From Agrobacterium rubi TR3 = NBRC 13261 (lineage in GTDB: Bacteria; Pseudomonadota; Alphaproteobacteria; Rhizobiales; Rhizobiaceae): 61,696 nucleotides of DNA. The position numbers were made by a program, and so were the translations under genes. The notes under the pieces were generated by a model that worked only from the letters and a program-made list of their open reading frames with translations, was not told the origin of the DNA and did not search any database. Every line of letters begins with the position of its first letter. Positions within the stretch are counted from its first letter, which is position 1. The stretch is from assembly GCF_000739935.1 (NCBI RefSeq), contig NZ_BBJU01000031.1:1-61696 (forward strand). Direction: 5' to 3'. Below are positions 33,542-42,058 of the stretch, in pieces.

Positions 33542-33769
33542 TTATTCAGTTGCTATTGTGCCGATGGCCGCCAGAGCGGCGGATGGTTCGCCATTGACGC
33601 TTGTCATTGGACCACAGTCGTGACGTGGATCCTCAGCATAAGACGTCATATTGGCGGGCCGTTTGCATGGTGCCGTTTTCTCTTTCGCGGCCGTCCCACA
33701 GCCGGCAAGCCCGGCTGTAAAGGTCGCGACTAGAAGCACCGTTCCCGCTATCTCGAATGCCTTAATCAC
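33542..33769 (-). CDS. Lipoprotein in the virB operon (VirB7- or Eex-like)
   Basis: 75 residues. A signal peptide ends in a lipobox, TAGLAGC, with Cys24 as the lipid-bearing residue, and the mature part is short with two further Cys residues (APCKR, RHDCG). Small lipoproteins at this spot are either VirB7, which ties VirB9 to the outer membrane, or EexN-type entry-exclusion proteins, which block transfer from like cells. No other virB7 candidate is present between virB6 and virB8, so VirB7 function is possible; its place between virB5 and virB6 is more typical of Eex. It overlaps virB5 by 8 bp. Confidence 0.75.
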   Translation of the reverse strand: MIKAFEIAGTVLLVATFTAGLAGCGTAAKEKTAPCKRPANMTSYAEDPRHDCGPMTSVNGEPSAALAAIGTIATE

Positions 33770-34460
33770 CGTAGGTCATCGCCTTCTTCGAGTTCGACAT
33801 ATCGACAAGACGTTGCTGGTTTTGAGCATTGAGCGACTGGACTGTGCCATTCATGACGCCGATCATTTCGTTTAGCACCAGCCCGGATTGGACCTGAAGC
33901 TGCGTATTCTGATCGATCGAGCCCTTGATATCCTCAGCCTTGCCAATCTGCTGACCTGCTTGCTGGAAGGATTGGGTACGCTGTTGTACCGCCTGGTTTG
34001 AACCGGTCACCAAAGCCGCAACGCCGAGAACCGTGTTCATCACCTCCTCATAGGACTTGTCGCCTGAGAATGTGCTATCGGCCTTTCCCGACAGGTTTTT
34101 CACCAACTGCAGCCCGTTAATAAACGTGGAGGCGATTTTGCCGATATCGCCCCCCATGTTCCCGAAATTCGGTACGCCACCGCTCATCAAGCTGTCGAAG
34201 GACGGCATCTGGGAGACACTGAAGCCATTGCCGATAGCAAGGTTCTGCATAGGGCTTTGCACGCTTCCACGGTCACCCGTTACGGCTTTAAGTGTTTCTT
34301 CGACCGTCTTAAGAACCTCCTTGTTGGTATCGAGGATGTCGGTCGTTGTTTTCGATGTTTCCTGAGCAACCTTCAGGTTAGCATTATCGATTGTGGGGAC
34401 CTGAGCGTACGCTGTCGAAGCTAGAGCCAGCGAAAACGCCGTTGCGATCGTCTTTTTCAT
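33762..34460 (-). CDS. virB5: VirB5-like minor pilin
   Basis: 232 residues with signal peptide MKKTIATAFSLALASTAYAQ. The mature protein is helical and Gln/Ser-rich, with the VirB5/TrbJ-type segments TTDILDTNKEVLKTVEETLK, QQAGQQIGKAEDIKGSIDQN and the terminal QRLVDMSNSKKAMTYGD. VirB5 caps the pilus and helps contact with the recipient. It sits between a lytic transglycosylase gene and the lipoprotein gene. Confidence 0.85.
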   Translation of the reverse strand: MKKTIATAFSLALASTAYAQVPTIDNANLKVAQETSKTTTDILDTNKEVLKTVEETLKAVTGDRGSVQSPMQNLAIGNGFSVSQMPSFDSLMSGGVPNFGNMGGDIGKIASTFINGLQLVKNLSGKADSTFSGDKSYEEVMNTVLGVAALVTGSNQAVQQRTQSFQQAGQQIGKAEDIKGSIDQNTQLQVQSGLVLNEMIGVMNGTVQSLNAQNQQRLVDMSNSKKAMTYGD

Positions 34461-34472
34461 GGCAGTTCTCCT

Positions 34473-35561
34473 TTATTGTGTACTCAACATCAGTTTCATT
34501 TCGGACGCCCGTTCCCTCTTCTGGACGCAAGCTTGTTCCTTCTCGTTCCACTCCACGTTCAGCGCCGGGTCACAGAGCTTCACCGTTTCGGGGTCTTTAT
34601 CGTCGTTTTTCTTCACCGAGCTCGTGCGAGACGAGCCGGATCTTTCACCGAGATCCAGCGCGTTCTTCGAGTTCATGAGTTCAGCCATTGTCGCTCCAAG
34701 ACGAATGACCTGATTCATCATTTCGAGATTCGCGTTTCGCGCCCCTGAGTTCTGGTCCCAGCTGTCTTGGATCGTGCCCGTCTGCATCTGCCCGAGCTGC
34801 TGCAACCACGAACTGACATTGCCACTGCTTTCCGTGATGGACTGGCTCGTCGCCATAGCGTTCATCGAGCTGTCACGAGCACCCGAGAAGGCTGTGCTGC
34901 CTCCTCCATAGTTCATCGGAATGTTTGAGGTATCCGACCCGCCAAACTGCGGCATCCATTGTTTCGTGATGCTCGCGACATAGCCTTGGGTTTCTTTGAA
35001 TGGTGGGATGCCGCCATACTTCTGCACGTTGCCAGGGCCAGCATTGTAAGCGGCCAGAGCGAGGTTCGTGTTCCCGTTGAAACGCTTCAGCTGTTGCTTG
35101 AGATACCGCGCGCCGCCCCGAAGGTTGTCTTCAATGTTGTTTGGGTCAACGCCGAGGTCCTTTGCGGTTCCTGGCATAAGCTGCGATAGACCCGTCGCGC
35201 CTACCGGTGATTTTGCGCAGGGGTTGAAGCGGCTCTCTTGATAGACAAGAGACATGAACAGCGTTTCGTCTACGCCCTCTTCCTGGGCAACGCGCTTTAC
35301 GAGGCCGACGATCTCCGGATTAGCTTGCGCGGCAGACGGCGCGTCGCCTCCCTTGCCTTTTTTGTACATCGAGCAAGTGACGCTGGTGCTGACAGTGTGG
35401 CGTTTCTTGTCTGTTTCCTTGATGTCGTCGGTTGTTTTCTCCCTCACCGTGTCGTCCGCCGTTAGTGCGGCGTCGGTGATTGGAACCTGCGTAAAGGCTG
35501 CGCTTGGAGCGCCAATCGACATGGCTGTAGCAAGCAGCACCAGAGTGGGACTTTTCCTCAT
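34473..35561 (-). CDS. Lytic transglycosylase (second in the virB operon)
   Basis: 362 residues with signal peptide MRKSPTLVLLATAMSIGAPS. An SLT domain at about residues 85-190 has the catalytic Glu in YQESRFNP and the family motif SPVGATGLSQLMPGTA, then NLALAAYNAGPGNVQKYGGI. The C-terminal ~150 residues are Ser/Asn/Gln-rich and not recognisable. It opens peptidoglycan for the secretion channel. virB1 at the operon head also encodes an SLT enzyme, so the operon has two. Its start overlaps the virB4 stop by 4 bp. Confidence 0.9.
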   Translation of the reverse strand: MRKSPTLVLLATAMSIGAPSAAFTQVPITDAALTADDTVREKTTDDIKETDKKRHTVSTSVTCSMYKKGKGGDAPSAAQANPEIVGLVKRVAQEEGVDETLFMSLVYQESRFNPCAKSPVGATGLSQLMPGTAKDLGVDPNNIEDNLRGGARYLKQQLKRFNGNTNLALAAYNAGPGNVQKYGGIPPFKETQGYVASITKQWMPQFGGSDTSNIPMNYGGGSTAFSGARDSSMNAMATSQSITESSGNVSSWLQQLGQMQTGTIQDSWDQNSGARNANLEMMNQVIRLGATMAELMNSKNALDLGERSGSSRTSSVKKNDDKDPETVKLCDPALNVEWNEKEQACVQKRERASEMKLMLSTQ

Positions 35562-38017
35562 TCAGCATTCTCCCATCCGCAAAATTTAGCCAACCAGTTT
35601 TCCGGCTCGTCTCCATATTGTTCGCGGAGTGCGGCGCACTCCTCGATCGTCTCCTTGCGCCCGGACAGGACCTTGACGAGATCGGGCATGCTCGAAAGGT
35701 CGAGCCGGGCGATGACTGAGTCATTGCCGTGCTTGATCAGGAAGGTTCGCTTTTCGGGCGGGGTGTTCTTGATGAAGTTGTATTCCTTCACCGTGAGACC
35801 GAAGCGCTTGATGTAGCTCTCTTCGTCTGCACGCGGGTTCGGGAAATGAATGTTCGTGGAAGACTGCTCAATGAGCGTGTGAGAGACCTTCGACTTTGCA
35901 ATGTCGGCGGCCGATTGAGTGCCAAAGCCCACGATGCCGTTGAGCTTACGAATGGTCTTCATTTTGTCGACAATGAACGCGCTGAAAGTTTCATCGAGGA
36001 GCAGCTGCCAGCCTTCGTCCATGAAGAACATGACCGGATTGCCATCCAGCAGTTCATCAAGCCGATGGTAGAGATACATGAGGGCGGGCGTCCGCAGTTC
36101 TTCGTTCCCAAGAATACTGGTCATGTCAAAGCCGAACACCGTCCGGCCAGAGAAGGACAGCACATCGTGTGGAGCGTTAAAGAGCCAAGCCTTTTCGCCC
36201 TCGGTCCAAGGACGAAGGCGAGAATAGAGGTCATTGGCATCAGCACGGGCACGGCCCATAAGCAAATTGCCAAGGTTGGTGAGGTTTCGCTGTTGTGCCG
36301 GTTCTTCCATGAGGCGGACCACAGCGCGCTCTATGATATCTTCATCTTCCTGGGTGAAGTCGCGGCGATCACGTCCACCGAGCATCGCCTTGAGAAGGCG
36401 TTGAAGAAATTCTCTGTTTGGTCCCGTGTTCTCCAACTGGAGCGGATTGAATCCAGTTGGTGTACCCGGGGAAAGGATCTCGTAAGATCCGCCGATGGCT
36501 CGAACGAAGATTTCGGCTCCGCGGTCCTTATCGAAAAAGACGGCGCGGGGTGTTGGGGAAACTCGCATGGCCTGCGCGAGCAGGAAACTCAAACCCACAG
36601 TTTTACCCGAGCCGGTCGGTCCTGTGACGGTAAAATGCCCGATATCGCGGCGGTGGAAATTGAACCAGTAGGGCGTCTGCGATGTCGTCTCAAGGATCGT
36701 GATGGGAAGGCCCCAATGCGTACGTTCCGCCTGACCACTGGCGAAATTGTGCATTGATGACAGGCCCGAGAAGTTCGAGCTGGAGAGCATCGCCTTTCTA
36801 GCAATATAGGAGTGGTTACCGGGCAACTGCGCCCAAAACGCTGCCTCAAGATTGAGATCTTCACGCAGCCAGTTGATATTCATGTCCGTGAGGCATGCAC
36901 CAAGTTCCGAAACGCAGCGGCTCAAGCCTTCGAGGTCCCGGGAAATGCAAAGTAGCGAAAAATGGTGGAAGCCAAACACGGCTTCCTGATTCAGCATACT
37001 GTCGAGAGCAAAATTGATGTCAGATTCTACAGACGTCCCAGCTTCATCCGAGGCACGGATTTGCCTCTGAAGGCGCGTTATGCGCTCTTGCGCAATTGGC
37101 TTGTCTGCAAGGGTAAACGACTGCGTCAGGATGAACTCATGGTTCACCTGTAACAGTCCGTCCAACATGCCAGGTCCAGTGAAAGGAGGGTATTCCTTGA
37201 TGGACAGCAGTGCGCCATACCGCGAATCTTCGTCCACGGCGGCTTGCGCGTGAAAGGCGCGCTTGGCGAAGTGGAGACGAGATGTTCCAATGAAGTTGCG
37301 GATGCCCATGCGCGGCAGTCGCATCTTCCGAGACACACTCCCCGTGAGGATAGAATTGAAGAATTCGCAGGGCTCGGAATACGGTTCGCCCTTGGTCTCT
37401 TCCTCCTGCCCCTCGATCTTTGCAATATCATCGGACTTCTTCCGATAGGTTATGCCGAGCGAGCGGGCTCCGTATTTACTCAGTTCACGGACGATATTCC
37501 CGATCAGTTCCTCTAGGTCCGTTACCTCTTCGCGCGTGGCTTGTGTTTTGGCGTCCTTGTTGGACTGCGTAAAAATCCGCTTGAGAGAGTCGCCAACACC
37601 AAGCGCGCCGCGCATGCCCGAACGGACAATCGTCAAGTAGATCTCGTTGGTGAACATGCGCTTCTTGCGAAGCTGACCCATGTATCGCGTATTCAGGATG
37701 TCGCAGAATGATTGATCAAACGTTCCGCCGATCTCGGTCTCGACCTCGCGACGGATCACGGTTGACCATAGGGAAAACCGGCTTGAGCCGAGCGCGCGTA
37801 TCATCGTGTTCTGGACGACTGATCGCATATTCAATTCGGCCTGGTCTTCGGTCTGGAAAAACAAGCCGTCGAGCTTGATGACACTGGCGAGTGATCCATT
37901 CTCGAGACCTATCACCGTGTCCGAGACATGCCGCATGTAGGGAATATGAACGGACATAGGCCGCTCGTTTCCGGCGACCTTCCCAAATCCTAGCTCTTCT
38001 TTGACGACTTTCAGCAT
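35558..38017 (-). CDS. virB4: VirB4 ATPase
   Basis: 819 residues from ATG 38017, two bases after the virB3 stop; an upstream ATG at 38047 would overlap virB3 and is not preferred. Walker A TGPTGSGKTVGL lies near residue 467 and Walker B NPVMFFMDEGWQLLLDE near 655. N-terminal CagE/VirB4 features include VIKLDGLFFQTED and NFIGTSRLHFAKRAFHAQ. VirB4 powers pilin extraction and substrate transport. This is a normal full-length VirB4. Confidence 0.95.
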   Translation of the reverse strand: MLKVVKEELGFGKVAGNERPMSVHIPYMRHVSDTVIGLENGSLASVIKLDGLFFQTEDQAELNMRSVVQNTMIRALGSSRFSLWSTVIRREVETEIGGTFDQSFCDILNTRYMGQLRKKRMFTNEIYLTIVRSGMRGALGVGDSLKRIFTQSNKDAKTQATREEVTDLEELIGNIVRELSKYGARSLGITYRKKSDDIAKIEGQEEETKGEPYSEPCEFFNSILTGSVSRKMRLPRMGIRNFIGTSRLHFAKRAFHAQAAVDEDSRYGALLSIKEYPPFTGPGMLDGLLQVNHEFILTQSFTLADKPIAQERITRLQRQIRASDEAGTSVESDINFALDSMLNQEAVFGFHHFSLLCISRDLEGLSRCVSELGACLTDMNINWLREDLNLEAAFWAQLPGNHSYIARKAMLSSSNFSGLSSMHNFASGQAERTHWGLPITILETTSQTPYWFNFHRRDIGHFTVTGPTGSGKTVGLSFLLAQAMRVSPTPRAVFFDKDRGAEIFVRAIGGSYEILSPGTPTGFNPLQLENTGPNREFLQRLLKAMLGGRDRRDFTQEDEDIIERAVVRLMEEPAQQRNLTNLGNLLMGRARADANDLYSRLRPWTEGEKAWLFNAPHDVLSFSGRTVFGFDMTSILGNEELRTPALMYLYHRLDELLDGNPVMFFMDEGWQLLLDETFSAFIVDKMKTIRKLNGIVGFGTQSAADIAKSKVSHTLIEQSSTNIHFPNPRADEESYIKRFGLTVKEYNFIKNTPPEKRTFLIKHGNDSVIARLDLSSMPDLVKVLSGRKETIEECAALREQYGDEPENWLAKFCGWENAE

Positions 38018-38019
38018 GA

Positions 38020-38319
38020 TTATGGTCCGTACGAGTTGGTGCCCCAAAAGCGCTTATTGGGAGTGCGGGGGGTCTTGCGTGACGAAACCTGAAGCACGTC
38101 GAGAATTTTCGCGTCCCATGTGCAAAGCGAGAAAAGGACGAGATAGCCCACAGGCGCGAGCAGAAGTGCCGCGAGATGGTTCGACGCAAGCCATCCGATG
38201 ATGGTGAGGCCGATGATCAGCACCACCGCCATGTATGGCACGCCCCATAGGGTTGGTGATCGGGTCAGACCGATCACCAAAGGCGTGAGCGCCGGCTTCT
38301 CATCCGAGAACTCGCTCAA
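38020..38319 (-). CDS. virB3: VirB3 inner-membrane protein
   Basis: 99 residues. The N-terminal PLVIGLTRSPTLWGVPYMA is the VirB3 signature (P-L-x-x-G-L-x-R-P-x), followed by two adjacent membrane segments (MAVVLIIGLTIIGWLA, LAALLLAPVGYLVLFSLC) and CTWDAKILDV. It works with VirB4 in pilus assembly. It starts one base after the virB2 stop. Confidence 0.93.
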   Translation of the reverse strand: MSEFSDEKPALTPLVIGLTRSPTLWGVPYMAVVLIIGLTIIGWLASNHLAALLLAPVGYLVLFSLCTWDAKILDVLQVSSRKTPRTPNKRFWGTNSYGP

Positions 38320-38320
38320 C

Positions 38321-38671
38321 TTACTGCCCGCCCACCGAAGAAATCATCTGATCAACAATGGCCGGAGCGCCGAAGACGAGGCCGATACCAATAACGACCG
38401 CGCCGGCTGTAAACCAAGACAAACGACCGGCAAATGCCATGAAGCCCAGGGCGATAACGGCAATGATCGCCAACAACCGGCCAAATGGGCCAGTGATGAA
38501 ATCCACGATCATCTGCACAGCGGTCTGGATAGGGCCGAAAGCACCACTGCCTCCGCCGCCTGCCCCTTGGGCAAACGCCAACTCCGCGCCGACGATCTGC
38601 ACCGCCGTGACCACGCCAAGAAGCGCGATCACCTTAACCGCTTGGGATTGACCCAACTTTACCTTTTTCAT
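38321..38671 (-). CDS. virB2: VirB2 major pilin
   Basis: 116 residues. The long signal peptide ends at AELAFAQG; the mature ~80 residues have a Gly-rich start and two membrane helices (PFGRLLAIIAVIALGFMAFA, FTAGAVVIGIGLVFGAPAIV) as in all VirB2/TrbC pilins. The product polymerises into the conjugative pilus. Confidence 0.93.
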   Translation of the reverse strand: MKKVKLGQSQAVKVIALLGVVTAVQIVGAELAFAQGAGGGGSGAFGPIQTAVQMIVDFITGPFGRLLAIIAVIALGFMAFAGRLSWFTAGAVVIGIGLVFGAPAIVDQMISSVGGQ

Positions 38672-38683
38672 CTGACTCTCTCC

Positions 38684-39652
38684 TTAGAAGTGCATCACGC
38701 CGCCGACAAACTTGCCGGTTTTCTCAACGGCAATTACCCCGCTACCGTTGGCCGTATTCGTCGCCGCTGCCTCACGGACGACATTTCCGGCCTTCCGCTT
38801 GCCCGCAGGCATCGGAAGACCAAGCTGAAAATTGAGGACTTTTGCTACGTATCCGACCGTCTCCTGAAAGGGCGGAACGCCGCCATATTCGTAGATCCGG
38901 TTCTCGCCGCTGTTGTATGCAGCGGCTACCAGCAGAGGATTTTGAAACTCATCGAGCAGAAACCGGAGATACTTGATGCCACCCTCGATGTTCTGCCGTG
39001 GATCGCAGATATCAACGACGCCGAACCTCGTTGCGGTATCGGGGATAAGCTGCATGGGGCCACGAGCTCCTTTGGGAGAGTTGCGAACCACGTCAAACCT
39101 GCTTTCGGCCCAAGTGATTGCCACAGCAAACCCCTCATCAACCTGATGGCGGCGCGCGGTCTCTACAACCAAAGCTTTGATCTCGTCCGGCGTCATCGGA
39201 GATGCGCCACACTCTTTTGCCCCCATCACGGGCGAAGCTAACACGTTTCCTGCGCCAATTTGGCTAAGTGAACCGGTCGCACGAGAAGCAATCGGAGAGT
39301 CTACCGTTGATTCCGATGCATTCACATATGGGGAGTTTTCTGCGCCAATTTTGGTAGTCGACAAAGCCGCCGCTTCGGTCGTGTTTTTCTGCTGGTTCGC
39401 GCCCTTCACTACACCATCAGCGCCCAAGACAAATTCTTTGGCTGCAACAGGCTCACCGGCCCATCTTTCCGCGAAATTAGTCGCGAGTGACGGCGTTTCA
39501 GGCGCGTCGGTTTCGTTGTATGCACTGGCTATTCTGGTATTTCTTACAGCGTCTTGGGCATATGCGCAGTTGGCCGACCACAGCGTAACGAGAGCTGTCC
39601 CAAAAAGGACGGTGGTGCCTGAAAAGCCTGCCATGCGAGCCCTTTTTTCCAT
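38684..39652 (-). CDS. virB1: VirB1 lytic transglycosylase
   Basis: 322 residues from ATG 39652, behind GGCGGAGACG. A signal peptide reaches about residue 32 (ANCAYAQ), then ~130 polar residues precede the SLT domain: catalytic Glu in TWAESRFDVV, PKGARGPMQLIPDTATRFGV and LLVAAAYNSGENRIYEYGGV. The first gene of the operon. Two operator-like motifs lie within its 5' coding part (39255 and 39345), in the segment coding the linker between signal and SLT domain. Confidence 0.88.
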   Translation of the reverse strand: MEKRARMAGFSGTTVLFGTALVTLWSANCAYAQDAVRNTRIASAYNETDAPETPSLATNFAERWAGEPVAAKEFVLGADGVVKGANQQKNTTEAAALSTTKIGAENSPYVNASESTVDSPIASRATGSLSQIGAGNVLASPVMGAKECGASPMTPDEIKALVVETARRHQVDEGFAVAITWAESRFDVVRNSPKGARGPMQLIPDTATRFGVVDICDPRQNIEGGIKYLRFLLDEFQNPLLVAAAYNSGENRIYEYGGVPPFQETVGYVAKVLNFQLGLPMPAGKRKAGNVVREAAATNTANGSGVIAVEKTGKFVGGVMHF

Positions 39653-39809
39653 CGTCTCCGCCTGCCAAACGGTGTTGTGATTAGGAAGAAAACCGATTAA
39701 GTTGATGCTTGTATGATACCGATTTGGCTCAGACTTACAAGTTTTTGTGCCAGTGTTAAACCCCCTTTCTCAAGGGAATCCGTTGTACCAAGATGGTTAG
39801 GGCTAGAAA
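39653..39809. promoter_or_regulatory. Divergent promoter region of virB and the exported-protein operon
   Basis: 157 bp between virB1 (minus) and the gene at 39810 (plus). Contains ATACCGATTTGGCTCAG with core 39719-39727, a member of the CCRA-N-TTGG set. One bound regulator here could act on both transcription units. Confidence 0.55.
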
Positions 39810-40418
39810 ATGATACGGACCATCATTACCGCACTCGCAAGTTGCGCAATGGCAACACAAGCTTTTGCCGCGCCGGCGATCAACAAGGATTACGTCAAGT
39901 CGCTCGCCGCCCCCGGTAAAACGGCTTTGGTGATCGAGTATTATGACGGCAATGGGAAGGTCGTTGACCGGAAGGGCTATGCAACAGCCTCAGGGTTCAA
40001 GGCAGTCTCCGGAACCGACTTCAAGATTGACGATAAGACGACAGTACATCTGTACGGTCTCCAGCCGTGTAAGGGCGATTTGGTCAACCGGACGGAAGAC
40101 TATGCCGGAACCTGCGATGACTATGCGCTTAAACAGCTTCAGGTCATGTTGCAGAGCCCAAAAGTCGTTTTCTGCCGCGCCTTCGTCAGCGAGCAGGGGG
40201 CGCCGATGCAGAATGCGACGTGCTACGGGTACTACAATTATCCTGGTGCCATGGACTCGGTCGATAATTTTGAGGAACAGCTTCTTTCTCTAGGCGCTGT
40301 TCGTCTCGCCAAAAAACCTGATGGATCAGTGGAGCGGCCTGATCTTCAGGAAGCCGAGAATCTCGGCAAAAAGGGCGACTTCGGCATGTGGGCCGATCCG
40401 CGGGTAAAGTCGCAATGA
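39810..40418 (+). CDS. Exported nuclease-fold (SNase-like) protein, catalytic motif degenerate
   Basis: 202 residues with signal peptide MIRTIITALASCAMATQAFA. The middle TTVHLYGLQPCKGD corresponds to the RLxxIDxxE strand of staphylococcal-nuclease proteins, but the Arg and Asp are missing. Several Cys pairs (PCKGD, GTCDDY, FCRAFV, TCYGYY) suggest disulphides in the periplasm. A late GDFGMWADP matches the G-x-W end of the SNase fold seen in its neighbours. It is the first of three related genes. I think it is a structural or binding member rather than an active nuclease. The next gene overlaps by 4 bp. Confidence 0.65.
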   Translation: MIRTIITALASCAMATQAFAAPAINKDYVKSLAAPGKTALVIEYYDGNGKVVDRKGYATASGFKAVSGTDFKIDDKTTVHLYGLQPCKGDLVNRTEDYAGTCDDYALKQLQVMLQSPKVVFCRAFVSEQGAPMQNATCYGYYNYPGAMDSVDNFEEQLLSLGAVRLAKKPDGSVERPDLQEAENLGKKGDFGMWADPRVKSQ

Positions 40419-40954
40419 AGCGGATAGCCCTTCTCATGGCGGCACTGATGCCTACCTGGGCTCTCGCAGCCCCGGAGGGCTATTTCGATTTAAGGCCGGA
40501 CGGAATAACGCTCGAGACCGGGGACACATGGGTATCCAATGGAGAGCGGTTCCGTCTCTATGGAATACAGTCATGTTTGCGCGGTACCAGTTATACCGAT
40601 GCGCACGGTAACACTCGCGATTGCGGCGAGGCGTCCCTCGCTGTTCTTGCCGCGTACATCAAGGACACGCAGCCGATTTGCGCACCAGTCGCTAAGGCAA
40701 ACGACATTTCGTATGTCATTTGTTACGCGACCGTTGGGAGCCAGCGGCTGGATCTAGGGCAGGTTCTCGTCAGCAGTGGGTACGCGTTTGCTGCATTGAA
40801 GAGCGACGGACTTCCATATCATGTCCCCTACTCTGTGGCCGAACAGATGGCCCAGCAGAAAAAGGCGGGTCTCTGGCAGTTCAAAGACGTCCAGCACCCG
40901 TCGATCACCCTCAGCCGAGAAGCCAATCAGCGCGCCAGGAAGGCGGAGCAATGA
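40415..40954 (+). CDS. Exported SNase-like protein, second of three
   Basis: 179 residues; ATG 40415 overlaps the previous stop (ATGA). Signal peptide MKRIALLMAALMPTWALA. The fold motif reads NGERFRLYGIQSC, where the Asp of the active set is Gln, and later GEASLAVLAAYI, CYATVGSQRLDLGQVLV and KKAGLWQF are typical of the nuclease family. It shares LYG(I/L)Q-x-C with the preceding protein. Only some catalytic residues are kept, so activity is doubtful. Confidence 0.75.
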   Translation: MKRIALLMAALMPTWALAAPEGYFDLRPDGITLETGDTWVSNGERFRLYGIQSCLRGTSYTDAHGNTRDCGEASLAVLAAYIKDTQPICAPVAKANDISYVICYATVGSQRLDLGQVLVSSGYAFAALKSDGLPYHVPYSVAEQMAQQKKAGLWQFKDVQHPSITLSREANQRARKAEQ

Positions 40955-41655
40955 AACATATTCCACTGTTCAGCGTCATTATCGCTGCGATTGCCACACC
41001 TTCAATGGCCGCCGACCTACAATACTATACCCCGCGCTACTCGGGGCGCGTTGCACCACCCGTCGATTCCGCGCCCGTCAGGTTGCCGGTCTTCAAAGGC
41101 GTTGTAACCGTTCTGGACGGTCGCACTCTTTGGTATGGCTCTCTCGGACGTGGCTATAAGGTCCGCCTCGCGAGTATCGATGCATGCGAGCTCCCGCAAT
41201 GGGCTCTCCACCCCAAGTGGGTAGACCGGACAAAGAACCAAGCGCCTATGCCGGTTCCCTGTGGCCCGCTTGCAAAAGCTTGGTTGAAGCGAACCATTGG
41301 CAACAAGGTGACGGTCTGCACGACGCTTGGGTATGGGAATGATGGCATTCCTCTCGCTCAATGCACGGTCAAAGGCCGAGACGTGGCGACGGAAATGCTA
41401 CGCGTAGGTTGGGCGCGAGTGGATTCACCCTACGCCAACCAACAGTACCTTTCCTATCAGCACGATGCCATGGCCGCCCGTTATGGAATGTGGGGCACCT
41501 ACGTGCTCGACATGAACGAATGGCGGCGCAAAGCGGTTGATAAGACCCTCGAGCGGCGACCTCTGGCGGATTTCAACCTTTTGGCAGAACGAAAAAGCGA
41601 AATCTCGCCGCCGTTTGCTGACGCACGCAACAAACCTAAGAGGACAGATCGATAG
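40951..41655 (+). CDS. Exported SNase-family nuclease, third of three
   Basis: 234 residues; ATG 40951 overlaps the previous stop. Signal peptide MKHIPLFSVIIAAIATPSMA. The core GVVTVLDGRTLWY and YKVRLASIDACELPQ has Arg, Asp and Glu in the same places as the 16.6-kb nuclease, then CTTLGYGNDGIPLAQCTV, VATEMLRVGWARV and RYGMWGTYV. It could therefore be an active, exported nuclease. The C-terminal ~40 residues are basic and polar. Confidence 0.78.
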   Translation: MKHIPLFSVIIAAIATPSMAADLQYYTPRYSGRVAPPVDSAPVRLPVFKGVVTVLDGRTLWYGSLGRGYKVRLASIDACELPQWALHPKWVDRTKNQAPMPVPCGPLAKAWLKRTIGNKVTVCTTLGYGNDGIPLAQCTVKGRDVATEMLRVGWARVDSPYANQQYLSYQHDAMAARYGMWGTYVLDMNEWRRKAVDKTLERRPLADFNLLAERKSEISPPFADARNKPKRTDR

Positions 41656-42036
41656 TTGCCGGATATCGCACATATCGCGACATCGTTCGCTATCGATCCG
41701 ATGGCGGCGCTATTGGTTGCCATTCCCCTTTCGCTCGCCCTGATCGTGCCCTGCGAACGTTTGTGGTGGATCCACGCCCCCTGCGCTTTGGTCCTCCTCG
41801 TGGCCTCAGCCTTATTCCAGGCCGAGCGTCATCTCGCTTTCGACAGCTATCTTGTCGGCTTTTTTGCATTTGCGGCGGTTTGCCGGGATATCCCAAACCG
41901 CCCCCTCCTCTACCGCGTCGGTATCCTCTGGTTTGCAGCATTCTCGTTGATCGCCGCCGTCATTTATGCGGCCTCCGACCGAACAGACCGCCACGCGATA
42001 GAAGCCAAGATCTCACACCGGCCAATTCCGCAGTGA
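41656..42036 (+). CDS. Small polytopic membrane protein
   Basis: 126 residues from TTG 41656, immediately after the nuclease stop. Three to four hydrophobic segments (PMAALLVAIPLSLALIV, APCALVLLVASALF, SYLVGFFAFAAVC, GILWFAAFSLIAAVIYAA). It is in the same run of plus-strand genes and probably one transcript. No family recognised. The TTG start is inferred from lack of other starts. Confidence 0.6.
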   Translation: MPDIAHIATSFAIDPMAALLVAIPLSLALIVPCERLWWIHAPCALVLLVASALFQAERHLAFDSYLVGFFAFAAVCRDIPNRPLLYRVGILWFAAFSLIAAVIYAASDRTDRHAIEAKISHRPIPQ

Positions 42037-42058
42037 ACGAATGAGAGAGGGAAAGCTA

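Noticed and set aside
35729..36757. Long plus-strand open frame inside virB4
   Set aside because: Antisense shadow of the conserved ATPase; no recognisable protein.
38198..39241. Long plus-strand open frame across virB1-virB2-virB3
   Set aside because: Crosses three well-supported minus-strand genes and has no similarity or ribosome site.
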